Below are positions 1 through 13,219 of a stretch of DNA of 64,000 nucleotides, in pieces. Numbering within the stretch: position 1 is the stretch's first letter; each line of letters opens with the position of its first letter. The DNA comes from Vibrio toranzoniae (GTDB lineage Bacteria; Pseudomonadota; Gammaproteobacteria; Enterobacterales; Vibrionaceae), in the NCBI RefSeq assembly GCF_024347655.1, contig NZ_AP025514.1, positions 310,001 through 374,000 on the forward strand, in the 5' to 3' direction. The notes beneath the pieces are model-generated. The model was not told the origin of the DNA. It made no database searches and saw nothing but the letters and a program-made list of their open reading frames with translations. Made by a program: the position numbers and the translations under genes.

Positions 1-1
1 T

Positions 2-721
2 AACCTCAACGTAGGTTGTCCTTCAGACCGAGTTCAAAATGGCCGTTTTGGTGCTTGCTTGATGGCTGAGCCAGACCTGGTGGCAGATTGTGTGTCGGCG
101 ATGAAAGAAGTCACTGATATTCCAATCACGGTGAAAACGCGTATTGGTATCGATGACCAAGACTCTTATGAGTTTCTCACTAAGTTTGTGTCGACTGTTT
201 CTGAAAAAGGCGGCTGTGAGCAATTTACTATCCATGCGCGTAAAGCGTGGTTGAGTGGTCTTAGCCCGAAAGAGAACCGTGAGATCCCACCTTTAGATTA
301 CGATCGTGCATACCAAATTAAGAAAGATTTCTCGGGTCTAGTGATTGCTGTGAATGGTGGTATTACGACTCTTGAGCAAACGAAAGAGCACTTGCAACAC
401 CTTGATGGTGTGATGATCGGCCGTGAGGCATACCATAGTCCGTTTATCTTGGCCGAAGTCGACCAACAGATCTTTGGTTTAGATACGCCAATTAAAAAGC
501 GCTCACAAGTTGTGGAAGAGATGTATCCGTACATCGAGCGTGAACTTTCAAATGGCGCAAGTCTAGGACATATTTCTCGTCATATGCTTGGTTTGTTCCA
601 AAGCATGCCGGGTGCAAGACAATGGCGTCGCTACATCAGTGAGAACGCGCATAAGAAAGGCGCGGGTATTGAGGTGATGCAAACGGCATTGGCTAAGATC
701 CCTAAAGAGCTAAACGTATAA
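2..721 (+). CDS. dusA: tRNA-dihydrouridine(20/20a) synthase DusA, 5'-truncated by window edge
   Basis: Flavin-dependent enzyme that reduces uridine to dihydrouridine at D-loop positions 20/20a of tRNA, using FMN and NADPH in the cytoplasm. The reading frame is open from base 2, so the start lies upstream of the window. The visible part begins with the Dus signature [17 protein letters not shown] followed by ACLM, whose cysteine is the family's general acid. Next come VKTRIGID (substrate lysine region), an [10 protein letters not shown] segment typical of DusA, and the FMN-phosphate-binding NGGI and GVMIGREAY loops of the TIM barrel. The C-terminal helical domain ends at a normal stop. The next gene is pspG, the same neighbour as in Escherichia coli. 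A hairpin terminator lies about 110 bases downstream. Assignment to DusA rather than DusB or DusC rests on the HARKAWL and AYHSP segments. Confidence 0.95.
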   Translation, partial: NLNVGCPSDRVQNGRFGACLMAEPDLVADCVSAMKEVTDIPITVKTRIGIDDQDSYEFLTKFVSTVSEKGGCEQFTIHARKAWLSGLSPKENREIPPLDYDRAYQIKKDFSGLVIAVNGGITTLEQTKEHLQHLDGVMIGREAYHSPFILAEVDQQIFGLDTPIKKRSQVVEEMYPYIERELSNGASLGHISRHMLGLFQSMPGARQWRRYISENAHKKGAGIEVMQTALAKIPKELNV

Positions 722-833
722 CCTCCCTCGAGGTTAAAAGTTCGAGCTTAAAAGCCCAAGCTAAAAAACCAAACTTAAAAACTTAAGGTTAAATTCGCCA
801 CTAGAGGCTAAATTTGCCATTGATAGTTTCTTT
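722..833. other. A-rich degenerate intergenic repeats
   Basis: Between the dusA stop and its terminator lies a low-complexity run in which short units such as gcttaaaa, gctaaaaa and acttaaaa recur imperfectly. No reading frame or RNA structure is evident. It may be slippage-derived sequence, and I see no function in it. Confidence 0.4.
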
Positions 834-868
834 AAAAGCCACGCATTTAGATGTGTGGCTTTTTATTT
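834..868 (+). terminator. Rho-independent terminator after dusA
   Basis: A 10-bp stem (AGCCACGCAT pairing with ATGTGTGGCT, one G-U pair) with a TTAG loop is followed by a T-rich tract. It separates dusA from the independently promoted pspG. Confidence 0.85.
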
Positions 869-903
869 TCCTGATAAATAAGGGTTTTATTGGTTGTACT
901 AAC

Positions 904-920
904 TTGGTATGGAAGCTGCA
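904..920 (+). promoter_or_regulatory. Sigma-54 (RpoN) promoter of pspG
   Basis: TTGGTATGGAAGCTGCA has the invariant GG (906-907) and GC (918-919) exactly ten bases apart, matching the -24/-12 consensus YTGGCACGN4TTGCW with only three changes. It lies about 49 bases upstream of the pspG start. In E. coli pspG is transcribed by sigma-54 with PspF, so this fits established regulation. Confidence 0.8.
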
Positions 921-968
921 ATGTTAGAAAGTAATAAAGATAGGTCATCAATTCAATAGGAGACCATT

Positions 969-1190
969 ATGTTTGAATTAATCTTTGTTCTTATTTTTGT
1001 CGCAACGTTACTTGTTACTGGTATTACGTTTATGACGGTCTTAGCAGCAACGGGGGTTGCATTACTCGTTATGTTAGTACTCGGTATGATCGGTGTCGTG
1101 TTTAAACTCCTGCCTTGGTTGATTGTGATTGCAATCGGTGTGTGGTTTTTCAAAACCTTTGTACACAGTTCTAGCCAAAGGCGTTACTAA
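969..1190 (+). CDS. pspG: Envelope stress protein PspG
   Basis: Small inner-membrane effector of the phage-shock response, induced when secretins mislocalise or the proton gradient falls. The 73-residue protein begins MFELIFVLIFVATLLVTG and is almost wholly hydrophobic, with two or three membrane segments (residues 2-20, 22-45, 46-63) and a short polar tail ending SSQRRY. The start is preceded by AGGAG five to nine bases upstream. It stands alone between dusA and an outer-membrane protein gene, under its own sigma-54 promoter. The presence of an MSHA secretin (mshL) elsewhere in the window gives a plausible source of the stress this system senses, though that link is inference. Confidence 0.9.
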   Translation: MFELIFVLIFVATLLVTGITFMTVLAATGVALLVMLVLGMIGVVFKLLPWLIVIAIGVWFFKTFVHSSSQRRY

Positions 1191-1324
1191 AGTCATGGTG
1201 CCGTCAAACTTTTGCTCGCCAGCGGTTTATCGTTTTAGTCTTTAGGATGTGTGGTAAAATTTCTCCAATAATCGATGAATGTGCATACAATTAGCACAAT
1301 GATATGAAATTGGAGCTACCTCAA

Positions 1325-1993
1325 ATGAATAAAATGCCATTAATTGCTTTAGTGGGAATGCTACCTTTAAGTTCGGCAGTACTTGCTGAAGAAGGGTTTT
1401 CTTACACGGCTAAAGTCGGTGCCGATATGTGGTGGGGAAGTACCAAGCTAAACGAAGTTAGACAAAATGATGATGTTCATTCTCCTTCGTTATATTTCGC
1501 ATTTGAGCACAATGGCCCAATGCTACCAAACGCGAGTGTCCGCTATACTTCTGTCGATGCAGATTTATTGGCCTTCGATAAGTACGACTACACCTTCTAT
1601 TACACATTGTTAGATCACAAACTGATGAACTTTGATGCGGGTGTGACGTTTACTCAGTATTCAAACTCGAATTACATCGAACCGAAAACAGGTGGCGCTC
1701 AAACAAGCTTTGATGAGTTGACTTGGAGTTTCTACGGTAACGCAGAGATCAACGTTCCTGACACCAACGTCGATATCATTGGTACGATGGAGTTCGGTGA
1801 TAGTAGTGGCATCAAGAGTACTGATTTGATGGCTGGCGTTCAGTACCGAATCCCAGTAGCAGAAACTGAGGTAGCACTGCGAGGTGGTTACCGTGTTATC
1901 GATTTAGACTCGGATGAGTTCTTTCGCTCTGAACTAGGCAAGAGCTTTGTTATGGTCGATGGTTGGTTCGCTGGTGCAGAAGTGCGCTTCTAG
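1325..1993 (+). CDS. TIGR04219-like outer membrane beta-barrel protein
   Basis: Predicted small outer-membrane barrel of unknown substrate. I chose the ATG at 1325 because GGAG at 1312-1315 lies nine bases before it and the protein then starts with a clean signal peptide (MNKMPLIALVGMLPLSSAVLA, cleaved before EEGFSY). The upstream in-frame ATG at 1304 would put that Shine-Dalgarno inside the gene. The mature protein of about 200 residues has alternating polar/aromatic strands (VGADMWWGS, YTFYYTLLD, LTWSFYGNAEI, GVQYRIPV, EVALRGGYRV) and ends in phenylalanine, the usual BAM-recognition end of a barrel. Similar Vibrio proteins are annotated in family TIGR04219. No neighbour suggests a specific role. 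It is a single gene with its own terminator. Confidence 0.75.
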   Translation: MNKMPLIALVGMLPLSSAVLAEEGFSYTAKVGADMWWGSTKLNEVRQNDDVHSPSLYFAFEHNGPMLPNASVRYTSVDADLLAFDKYDYTFYYTLLDHKLMNFDAGVTFTQYSNSNYIEPKTGGAQTSFDELTWSFYGNAEINVPDTNVDIIGTMEFGDSSGIKSTDLMAGVQYRIPVAETEVALRGGYRVIDLDSDEFFRSELGKSFVMVDGWFAGAEVRF

Positions 1994-2026
1994 GTTATTT
2001 AAGCGTATTTAAAATAAATTTTAAGA

Positions 2027-2054
2027 ACGTCACTTTATTAAGTGGCGTTTTTTT
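2027..2054 (+). terminator. Rho-independent terminator after the outer-membrane protein gene
   Basis: ACGTCACTT pairs with AAGTGGCGT (one G-U) around a TATT loop and is followed by seven T residues. Confidence 0.85.
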
Positions 2055-2183
2055 ATATCTATTGATTATATCTTTCTGGAATTAGTTAGCACATTCATCA
2101 CTTTCGACCATCCTTATATAGAGATCTGATTAGCGTCTATTCTCATAAGGTCTATGTTGTGAGGTCAAAGCAAGGGATAGAAT

Positions 2184-2414
2184 ATGACACTCAATGAATT
2201 ACGAAATTTATATCGAGAAAATCTGTTAGTCGAAGCGGTCATAGAGCCCTCGATTCAAGAGGGGGCTTGGGTTGTGGAGTTTCGCCATATGGGAGGTGGT
2301 TTTGTTCTGCTTACCGATGTTCATGGTGAAGAGTGTCATTATGCTGATTTAGATTTAGCATCGAAGTCGGCAATGGCCGTTGGTTTTCAGCAAGTTCGTA
2401 TTGAAAACCAGTAG
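2184..2414 (+). CDS. Conserved small protein of unknown function upstream of cysJ
   Basis: I do not recognise a characterised family. The 76-residue acidic protein starts MTLNELRNLYRENLLVEAVI, with AAGGGA at 2172-2177 seven bases before the ATG. It has no signal peptide or membrane segment. An N-terminal helix (residues 2-18) is followed by what look like four or five beta strands (AVIEPSI, AWVVEFRH, GGFVLLTD, CHYADLD) and a C-terminal helix leading into QVRIEN. That pattern suggests a compact alpha/beta or dsRBD-like fold, but this is only inferred. It lies about 100 bases upstream of the cysJIH operon on the same strand with no terminator between, so co-transcription with the sulfite reductase genes is possible. 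Confidence 0.65.
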   Translation: MTLNELRNLYRENLLVEAVIEPSIQEGAWVVEFRHMGGGFVLLTDVHGEECHYADLDLASKSAMAVGFQQVRIENQ

Positions 2415-2504
2415 CCAATTTACGGTTCAATCGCTTTTTACTTCCAAAAAGTTATAAAACATACTTTTCTATTCTTTCTTGTTATTAAAAGGAGTGGTTA
2501 ATCT

Positions 2505-2538
2505 ATGGTCACGCAATGATTAGGGATGTCGTGACCAT
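2505..2538 (+). promoter_or_regulatory. Inverted repeat and four-codon mini-ORF over the cysJ start
   Basis: ATGGTCACG (2505-2513) and CGTGACCAT (2530-2538) are a perfect 9-bp inverted repeat with a 16-base loop. The right arm includes the first two bases of the cysJ ATG (2537). The left arm begins with an ATG that follows the best Shine-Dalgarno in the region (AAAAGGAG, about 2487-2494) and encodes only M-V-T-Q before TGA at 2517. This could be an RNA hairpin controlling cysJ initiation, a translational-coupling leader, or a dimeric repressor or activator site. Confidence 0.55.
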
Positions 2539-4402
2539 GTCTTTAAATAAGAAAGAGTCTTCACAAAATAATAATGCACAGTCTGGGGCTAATGAGCTAC
2601 CTGGGCTCGCCGCTCCACTTAATGACCAACAATTGGGTCATCTTCAGCAAACTGTTTCTGAATTATCTTCTCAGCAACTGGCATGGGTCAGTGGCTACCT
2701 TTGGGGGGTGAGCCAAGCTCAGCCTGTGGGCGCCGCTGCACCTATTGCTCAAGCCGCTGCAGCTGTGGCCGCAAAACCTGCGGGTAAGTTAAGTATTATC
2801 TTCGCGTCTCAAACGGGGAATGCGAAAGGTGTTGCTGAATCGCTTGAGGCTGAAGCGAAAGCGTTAGGTATTGCTGTCGAGCTTTTCGATGCCAGTGACT
2901 ATAAAGGTAAAAACCTAGCCAAAGAGACACACGTGATTTTTGTGGCTTCCACTAATGGCGAAGGTGAAGCGCCTGATAACGCGATTGAGTTGCATGAATT
3001 CCTTCAATCGAAGAAAGCACCAAAATTACCAAACCTACAATACGGTGTGATTGGTTTAGGTGATTCAAGCTATGAGTTCTTCTGCCAAACCGGGAAAGAT
3101 TTCGATAACTTCCTCGCTAAGCTTGGCGCTAAATCATTTGTTGACCGTCTTGATTGTGATGTTGATTACGAAGAGTCAGCAACGGAATGGCGCGCTAAAG
3201 CATTAGAGCAAGTAAAAGAGACATTATCGACAGGCACAGAAGCCGATGTCGTTCAATTACCAGTTGGTCAAGTGGCCGCGGGTCATTCTCAATATACCAA
3301 ACAAAACCCATACACAGCGACATTACTGACGAGTCAAAAGATCACCGGTCGCGACTCGGGTAAAGATGTGCGTCATATCGAGATTGATCTTGATGAATCA
3401 GGTATTACTTACCAGCCAGGTGATGCGCTGGGAGTGTGGTACGAAAACAGTTCAGAGCTTGCGAATCAGATCCTTTCTAAGGTTGGGTTGTCTGGTATTG
3501 AAAGTGTTGATGTCGATGGTGAAAACTTATCTGTCCATAGTGCACTCGTCAGTAAATTCGAGATTACGACGTCAAACCCTCAACTTGTAACTCAGTTTGC
3601 AGAGCTGTCGGGTAGTAAGAAGTTAATCAAGCTGGTGGAAGATAAAGACAAGCTTCGCGAATACTCTGGTAACACTCAAATCGTCGATGTATTAGCAGAA
3701 AAAAGAACCAATCTATCAGCTAATGAGTTGATCGGCCTTTTACGTAAGTTAACACCACGTCTCTATTCTATTGCATCAAGCCAAGCAGAAGTGGATGAAG
3801 AAGTTCACTTGACGGTTGGTCTGGTTGAATACCAAAAAGGTGAAGAGTCTCGTCTGGGGGGCGCCTCTAGTTTCCTAGCTCAGCGCTTGGAAGAAGGCGG
3901 TGAAGTGAAGGTGTTTGTTGAGAACAACAATAACTTTAAGCTGCCACAAGACGACAGCACACCAATAATCATGGTCGGCCCGGGGACTGGTATTGCGCCA
4001 TTCCGTAGTTTCGTTCAAGAGCGTGAAAACAATGATGCTGAAGGCAAGAGCTGGTTGTTCTTCGGTGACCGTACTTTTACTCAAGATTTCTTATACCAAG
4101 TTGAATGGCAGAAGTACCTTAAATCTGGTGCGTTAACCAAATTGGATGTTGCTTTTAGCCGTGACCAAAAAGAAAAGGTTTATGTTCAAGACCGTTTAAT
4201 CGAACAGGCAGAGCAGGTTTGGCAATGGCTTCAAGAGGGCGCATACCTTTATGTTTGTGGTGATGCGACCCGAATGGCGAAAGATGTTCATGAAGCACTA
4301 GTCACGATTGCTGAAAAACATGGCAACCAGAGCCGAGAACAAGCTGAACAATATATTAATGACTTACGTAAAGCGAAACGTTACCAAAGGGATGTGTACT
4401 AA
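2537..4402 (+). CDS. cysJ: Sulfite reductase (NADPH) flavoprotein alpha subunit
   Basis: Delivers electrons from NADPH through FAD and FMN to CysI, which reduces sulfite to sulfide for cysteine synthesis. Domains in order: a variable N-terminal segment; a helical stretch ([16 protein letters not shown]); a flavodoxin domain with the FMN loop ASQTGNA near residue 90; a connecting/FAD domain with RLYSIASS; and an NADPH-binding domain with [12 protein letters not shown]. It ends in the family's typical KRYQRDVY. I favour the ATG at 2537 (MSLNKKESS, 621 residues), in line with other Vibrio CysJ proteins. An in-frame ATG at 2516 adds seven residues but overlaps the stop of a mini-ORF. The stop overlaps the cysI start by one base, indicating tight translational coupling in the cysJIH operon. 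Confidence 0.96.
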   Translation: MSLNKKESSQNNNAQSGANELPGLAAPLNDQQLGHLQQTVSELSSQQLAWVSGYLWGVSQAQPVGAAAPIAQAAAAVAAKPAGKLSIIFASQTGNAKGVAESLEAEAKALGIAVELFDASDYKGKNLAKETHVIFVASTNGEGEAPDNAIELHEFLQSKKAPKLPNLQYGVIGLGDSSYEFFCQTGKDFDNFLAKLGAKSFVDRLDCDVDYEESATEWRAKALEQVKETLSTGTEADVVQLPVGQVAAGHSQYTKQNPYTATLLTSQKITGRDSGKDVRHIEIDLDESGITYQPGDALGVWYENSSELANQILSKVGLSGIESVDVDGENLSVHSALVSKFEITTSNPQLVTQFAELSGSKKLIKLVEDKDKLREYSGNTQIVDVLAEKRTNLSANELIGLLRKLTPRLYSIASSQAEVDEEVHLTVGLVEYQKGEESRLGGASSFLAQRLEEGGEVKVFVENNNNFKLPQDDSTPIIMVGPGTGIAPFRSFVQERENNDAEGKSWLFFGDRTFTQDFLYQVEWQKYLKSGALTKLDVAFSRDQKEKVYVQDRLIEQAEQVWQWLQEGAYLYVCGDATRMAKDVHEALVTIAEKHGNQSREQAEQYINDLRKAKRYQRDVY

Positions 4403-6129
4403 TGAGCAAGCAAGTAATAGAGCAAGAAGTGCTAGGTCAAGTACTTGGCCCTTTGGCTGACAATGAACGTCTGAAGCGTGAAAGTAATAATCTTCGCGGT
4501 ACGATTGAACAAGATCTTCAAGACCGCATCACTGGTGGTTTTACCGCAGATAACTTTCAGCTGATCCGTTTCCACGGTATGTATCAGCAAGATGACCGTG
4601 ATATTCGTAATGAACGTACCAAGCAAAAGTTAGAGCCTTTGCATAATGTCATGCTGCGTGCGCGTATGCCTGGTGGAATCATCACTCCGAAGCAGTGGTT
4701 AGCGATTGATAAATTCGCAGATGAAAGCACCTCTTATGGTTCTATCCGTCTAACAACACGTCAAACCTTCCAGTTCCATGGTGTATTGAAGCCGAACATT
4801 AAGTTGATGCACCAAACGCTAAACAATATTGGTATAGATTCAATCGCGACTGCGGGTGATGTAAACCGAAACGTTTTGTGTACCACAAACCCTGTTGAAT
4901 CTGAGTTGCACCAAGAAGCGTATGAATGGGCGAAAAAGATCAGTGAACATCTATTACCTAAAACCCGTGCTTACGCAGAAATCTGGTTAGATGGTGAAAA
5001 GCTAGAAACAACAGATGAAGAACCTATCCTAGGTAGTAACTACTTACCGCGTAAGTTCAAGACGACGGTGGTGATCCCGCCACAGAATGACGTAGACGTG
5101 CACGCGAACGATCTTAACTTTGTCGCGATCGCTGAAGACGGAAAGCTGGTGGGCTTTAACGTGTTAGTCGGTGGCGGCCTTGCGATGACACACGGTGATA
5201 CCTCGACTTATGCACGTAAAGCTGACGACTTCGGTTTTGTACCGTTAGAGAAAACGTTAGATGTAGCGGCAGCCGTTGTAACAACACAACGTGATTGGGG
5301 TAACCGCTCAAATCGTAAGAATGCCAAAACCAAATACACACTAGACCGTGTTGGTATTGATGTATTCAAAGCAGAAGTCGAGAAACGTGCAGGGATAGAG
5401 TTCTCTGAAAGCCGCCCTTATGAGTTTTCTGGTCGTGGTGACCGCATTGGTTGGGCGGAAGGCATTGATGGTAAGCACCACTTAGCACTGTTTATTGAAA
5501 ACGGTCGGTTACTTGATTTCCCTGGTAAGGCTTTGAAAACCGGTGTGGCTGAAATTGCGAAGATCCACAAAGGCGATTTCCGCATGACTGCAAACCAAAA
5601 CCTGATTGTTGCGGGTGTATCTACCAGTCAAAAAGCCAAAATTGAGAAACTCGCCCGTGAGTATGGTTTGATGGACGACTCCGTTTCTGAGCAGCGTAAA
5701 AACTCAATGGCGTGTGTAGCATTCCCAACATGTCCTTTAGCAATGGCGGAAGCGGAGCGCTTTCTTCCAGAGTTCGTGACAGATGTTGAAGAGATTCTGA
5801 AGAAACATGGATTACCAGAAGAAGATAACATCATTCTTCGTGTCACTGGTTGTCCAAACGGTTGTGGTCGCGCGATGTTGGCTGAACTTGGTTTAGTGGG
5901 TAAAGCACCAGGTCGCTACAATATGCACTTAGGCGGCAACAAGGCCGGTACTCGTATTCCTAAGATGTATAAAGAGAACATCACATCAGCTCAGATCTTA
6001 GAAGAGATTGATTCTCTAGTGGGACGTTGGGCTACTGAACGTAAAGACAATGAAGGGTTCGGCGATTTTACAATCCGAACTGGTATCATCGAAGAGGTGA
6101 TCATTTCAAAGAGGGATTTACATGCATAA
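4402..6129 (+). CDS. cysI: Sulfite reductase (NADPH) hemoprotein beta subunit
   Basis: Carries siroheme and a [4Fe-4S] cluster and performs the six-electron reduction of sulfite to sulfide in complex with CysJ. The four cluster/siroheme cysteines are present as C438-X5-C444 (CVAFPTC) and C484-X3-C488 (CPNGC), matching the family spacing. The duplicated ferredoxin-like siroheme domains are visible ([13 protein letters not shown] near residue 115; [14 protein letters not shown] near 395). Length 575 residues is normal (E. coli 570). The ATG overlaps the cysJ stop (TAATG), and the 3' end overlaps cysH by eight bases, so all three genes form one translationally coupled operon. Confidence 0.97.
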   Translation: MSKQVIEQEVLGQVLGPLADNERLKRESNNLRGTIEQDLQDRITGGFTADNFQLIRFHGMYQQDDRDIRNERTKQKLEPLHNVMLRARMPGGIITPKQWLAIDKFADESTSYGSIRLTTRQTFQFHGVLKPNIKLMHQTLNNIGIDSIATAGDVNRNVLCTTNPVESELHQEAYEWAKKISEHLLPKTRAYAEIWLDGEKLETTDEEPILGSNYLPRKFKTTVVIPPQNDVDVHANDLNFVAIAEDGKLVGFNVLVGGGLAMTHGDTSTYARKADDFGFVPLEKTLDVAAAVVTTQRDWGNRSNRKNAKTKYTLDRVGIDVFKAEVEKRAGIEFSESRPYEFSGRGDRIGWAEGIDGKHHLALFIENGRLLDFPGKALKTGVAEIAKIHKGDFRMTANQNLIVAGVSTSQKAKIEKLAREYGLMDDSVSEQRKNSMACVAFPTCPLAMAEAERFLPEFVTDVEEILKKHGLPEEDNIILRVTGCPNGCGRAMLAELGLVGKAPGRYNMHLGGNKAGTRIPKMYKENITSAQILEEIDSLVGRWATERKDNEGFGDFTIRTGIIEEVIISKRDLHA

Positions 6130-6898
6130 TTCTGTCGCCTCAAAACTGAAGTTAGCAGATCTGCTCACATTGACTAAGACGGAGCAGATACTTCGTCTTA
6201 GTCAAATAAATGCTGAGTTAGAACAGCTAACCGCATTAGAAAGAGTTAAGTGGGCTCTAGAAAATTTAGAAGGGACACATGTGGTGTCTTCTAGTTTCGG
6301 AATCCAAGCTGCGTTGATGCTGCACTTAGTCACTCAAGCAAAGCCAGATATTCCGGTTATTCTGACGGACACTGGCTATCTATTCCCTGAAACGTATCGC
6401 TTTATAGATGAGTTAAGCAAGAAGTTGACACTAAACCTTCAAGTTTTTCGCGCACAACAGAGCCCTAATTGGCAAGAAGCGCAATATGGAAAACTTTGGG
6501 ATCAAGGTATAGAAGGGATAGAGAAGTACAACAAACTTAATAAAGTTGAACCGATGAGACGGGCGTTAGATGAGCTTGAGGCGGGGACTTGGTTTTCAGG
6601 GTTAAGAAGAGAGCAATCTCAATCGCGCGCAAACTTGCCAATCTTATCTATCCAAAATGGTGTGTTTAAATTCTTGCCAGTAATTGATTGGACAAATAAA
6701 GATGTTCATTATTACTTAGAAGAGCATGGCCTCAGTTACCACCCACTTCGCGATCAGGGGTACCTTTCTGTCGGAGATACACATACGACTAAGAAATGGG
6801 AACCGGGCATGACTGAAGAGGAAACCCGTTTTAATGGGTTAAAACGAGAATGTGGCCTTCATGAAGATGATGGAGAGCAATATGGCTCTGGGATTTAA
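6122..6898 (+). CDS. cysH: Phosphoadenosine phosphosulfate reductase
   Basis: Reduces PAPS to sulfite using thioredoxin, supplying the substrate of CysJI. The adenine-nucleotide hydrolase fold shows the PP-loop-like [10 protein letters not shown] near residue 56, [13 protein letters not shown] near residue 80, and [13 protein letters not shown]. The catalytic cysteine sits in the C-terminal ECGLH motif (C244, equivalent to E. coli C239). There are no extra CC...CXXC cysteines, so this is the thioredoxin-dependent PAPS type rather than the iron-sulfur APS reductase. Length 258 residues. It is the last gene of the operon, overlaps cysI, and a strong terminator follows 15 bases after the stop. 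Confidence 0.96.
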   Translation: MHNSVASKLKLADLLTLTKTEQILRLSQINAELEQLTALERVKWALENLEGTHVVSSSFGIQAALMLHLVTQAKPDIPVILTDTGYLFPETYRFIDELSKKLTLNLQVFRAQQSPNWQEAQYGKLWDQGIEGIEKYNKLNKVEPMRRALDELEAGTWFSGLRREQSQSRANLPILSIQNGVFKFLPVIDWTNKDVHYYLEEHGLSYHPLRDQGYLSVGDTHTTKKWEPGMTEEETRFNGLKRECGLHEDDGEQYGSGI

Positions 6899-6913
6899 AC
6901 TCATTGCCATTTG

Positions 6914-6939
6914 AAAAGCTGCCATAAGGCAGCTTTTTT
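6914..6939 (+). terminator. Terminator of cysJIH
   Basis: AAAAGCTGCC and GGCAGCTTTT form a perfect 10-bp stem with an ATAA loop, followed by further T residues. Confidence 0.92.
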
Positions 6940-7083
6940 AGTTTCTAGGGGATGAAATTAGAGAGATTGTGGATAAGTCTGTGGTTATTGTGTAGTTAGT
7001 TTGTAGTTAAAGTTGTGGAAATGAGGGTTTGGGTGTTTATTCGTCATGTAATCGTTATTTTTGCATTTTTCTTTAATAAACAC

Positions 7084-7111
7084 TTGCCAATGTGAGGAAC
7101 ATCTCTATAAT
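7084..7111 (+). promoter_or_regulatory. Upstream rRNA promoter of the tandem pair
   Basis: TTGCCA (7084-7089), 16-bp spacer, TATAAT (7106-7111), followed by a C-rich discriminator. The 16-bp spacer is characteristic of stringently and growth-rate controlled rrn promoters. Confidence 0.75.
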
Positions 7112-7231
7112 ACCGCCTCACTGACACGGTAGACGCCACAAGGCTTCAACGAAGAATGTTAGTAAGGCGACTAGCTTTGAGTGATTATTTACTCCTACTT
7201 TTAGAAAGTAGAAATTAATTTTCAAAAGTGT

Positions 7232-7259
7232 TTGACACTGAGAATTAAATCGCTAGAAT
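7232..7259 (+). promoter_or_regulatory. Downstream rRNA promoter of the tandem pair
   Basis: TTGACA (7232-7237), 16-bp spacer, TAGAAT (7254-7259) and a GC-rich discriminator (GGCCGCC). The A/T-rich sequence just upstream could serve as an UP element. The stretch 6940-7595 holds these promoters and the 16S leader and no protein gene. Confidence 0.75.
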
Positions 7260-7300
7260 GGCCGCCTCTTCCGAAGTGATGCAACTCACAACGAAGAGAA

Positions 7301-7312
7301 GCTCTTTAACAA
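7301..7312 (+). promoter_or_regulatory. boxA antitermination site in the 16S leader
   Basis: GCTCTTTAACAA matches the rrn boxA that nucleates the Nus antitermination complex. A second copy occurs in the 16S-23S spacer at 9257-9268. Confidence 0.8.
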
Positions 7313-7321
7313 TTTAAACCT

Positions 7322-7354
7322 ATCAATCTGTGTGGGCACTCGTTGATGAATATC
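7322..7354 (+). other. 5' strand of the 16S precursor processing stem
   Basis: This 33-base segment is complementary over almost its full length to 9155-9186, just after the 16S 3' end. Together they form the long stem cut by RNase III in precursor 16S. The best-paired core is ATCAATCTGTGTGG with its partner CCACACAGATTGAT. Confidence 0.85.
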
Positions 7355-7595
7355 AAAACGTTTTATCGTTAGATAAAACAGTTACTTCGGTAACAAATTG
7401 ATTTCAATGAGCTGAGTGACCAATTCAATTTGGTACAGCCTTGAGCTGTTTGATTTTACTTTTTAAAGTGAAAACCAAAAAGAGCACAGTCAATTCATTA
7501 CCATTCTGTTGGAATGGTAATAGCTTTAGAATTACATGTTCATGTTTACATGAATAATAGTTTTGAAGTCAGTATTCGTTGAGTCACAAAATCTT

Positions 7596-9148
<1,553 letters not shown>

Positions 9149-9555
9149 TACGAAGATATTGACGATGAGTGTCCACACAGATTGATGGTTTAGATTTAGT
9201 TAAAGCCAGAGCTTTAATTAATAACGTAAGTTATTGATTAAAGCTTTTTGCTTTATGCTCTTTAACAATTTGGAAAGCTGACTGATTACTTAATTGGTTT
9301 TCACTTTAAAAAGTGAAATCAAACAGCTCTAGGCTGTGATTAAGTTAATCAAATTTAAAAGTTCTCAATGTTTATCTGCTCTTAGTGAATAAGAACAGCA
9401 TAAACACAACAAACACATTCAAGTGTCTTGTATTCGATTCAAACTTGTTTGAATCACATTGAGTCCGGCAAACAGTCATCAAGAATTAACCCTTCTTGAT
9501 GACAACCAAAAACCTTGGTGATTTGACATCAACACGAAACTTCTTCGGGTTGTAT
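9149..9555 (+). other. 16S-23S internal transcribed spacer without tRNA genes
   Basis: A 407-base spacer in which I find no tRNA cloverleaf. It holds the 3' strand of the 16S processing stem (9155-9186), a second boxA (9257-9268), a 41-base block (9296-9336) that is the near-exact reverse complement of part of the 16S leader, and local hairpins. The clearest hairpin is GTCATCAAGAA with TTCTTGATGAC (9475-9503). The end of the spacer pairs with sequence after 23S to form the pre-23S stem. Confidence 0.85.
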
Positions 9556-12449
<2,894 letters not shown>

Positions 12450-12574
12450 ACAACACCCAAGGGGTTTTGTGGACTCAAAGCAATACCAAACGCTTGAATG
12501 AGTTTGAAGAGATAGACTTTTAAATCAGTTTTCCGAATTATTAATTGTCGCAGAGGCGTCAATTAAACAGAATT

Positions 12575-12694
12575 TGCTTGGCGACCATAGCATTGTGGAC
12601 CCACCTGATTCCATGCCGAACTCAGTAGTGAAACACAATAGCGCCGATGGTAGTGTGGGGTTTCCCCATGTGAGAGTAGGACATCGCCAGGCTT
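12575..12694 (+). rRNA. rrf: 5S ribosomal RNA
   Basis: Starts TGCTTGGCGACCATAGC and ends CATCGCCAGGCTT, exactly 120 bases. The two ends pair as in all 5S rRNAs, and the internal CCGAACTCAGTAGTGAAAC segment is diagnostic. Confidence 0.97.
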
Positions 12695-12759
12695 TAAATT
12701 AAATCTTTAGGTTGACCGACCTGGAGATATGGACGCTCACTTAGTGAGTTGACCACTGC

Positions 12760-12836
12760 GGAGTGGTAGTTCAGTTGGTTAGAATACCGGCCTGTCACGC
12801 CGGGGGTCGCGGGTTCGAGTCCCGTCCACTCCGCCA
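12760..12836 (+). tRNA. tRNA-Asp (GTC)
   Basis: 77 bases from GGAGTGG to CCACTCC-GCCA. The anticodon loop CTGTCAC carries GTC, the T-arm has GGTTCGAGTCC, and the CCA end is encoded. It lies 65 bases after 5S, the same arrangement as the distal tRNAs of E. coli rrnC. Confidence 0.98.
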
Positions 12837-12848
12837 CTTATTCGATCA

Positions 12849-12871
12849 CCTCGCCTAGTGCGAGGTTTTTT
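12849..12871 (+). terminator. Terminator-like hairpin between tRNA-Asp and tRNA-Trp
   Basis: CCTCGC and GCGAGG form a 6-bp GC-rich stem with a 5-base loop and six T residues. If it is active, tRNA-Trp would depend on readthrough by the antiterminated rrn polymerase or on its own promoter. Confidence 0.65.
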
Positions 12872-12896
12872 CGAATTTGAAGTAAGATAAAATTTT

Positions 12897-12973
<77 letters not shown>

Positions 12974-12980
12974 TATTTAA

Positions 12981-13009
12981 GGCTCTAGCAGAAATGCTGG
13001 AGCCTTTTT
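12981..13009 (+). terminator. Terminator of the rrn-tRNA operon
   Basis: GGCTCTAGCA and TGCTGGAGCC form a 10-bp stem (one G-U) with a GAAA loop and five T residues. Confidence 0.9.
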
Positions 13010-13036
13010 ACTTTTTGGTTTTGAAACATGTCATTA

Positions 13037-13105
13037 CAGAGCAGCGGGTTCCCCGACTAACCAAAACAGCGCGTGTTGGGAGTTCGAATCTCTCCACCCC
13101 TGCCA
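13037..13105 (+). pseudogene. Decayed tRNA-Trp 3' fragment, copy 1
   Basis: From the 3' part of the D-arm (AGAGCAGCGG) onward this matches the upstream tRNA-Trp, including the whole T-arm, acceptor 3' strand and CCA. The anticodon arm is replaced by an 18-base segment (CCGACTAACCAAAACAGC) and the 5' half is missing. It cannot fold as a tRNA. Confidence 0.85.
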
Positions 13106-13112
13106 TATTTAA

Positions 13113-13142
13113 GGCTCTAGCAGAAATGCTGGAGCCTTTTTT
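13113..13142 (+). terminator. Duplicated copy of the tRNA-Trp terminator
   Basis: The same stem and GAAA loop as at 12981 is carried along with the duplicated tRNA fragment, with six T residues. Confidence 0.88.
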
Positions 13143-13170
13143 ACTTTTTGGTTTTGAAACATGTCATTAG

Positions 13171-13219
13171 TAGAGCAGCGGATTCCCCGACTAACCAAAA
13201 CAGCGTGTGTTGGGAGTTC
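13171..13219 (+). pseudogene. Decayed tRNA-Trp 3' fragment, copy 2
   Basis: A second copy of the same altered unit, 134 bases after the first, with the identical 18-base replacement of the anticodon arm. It breaks off inside the T-arm at GGGAGTTC. The sequence after it (13220-13348) shows no gene. Confidence 0.8.
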
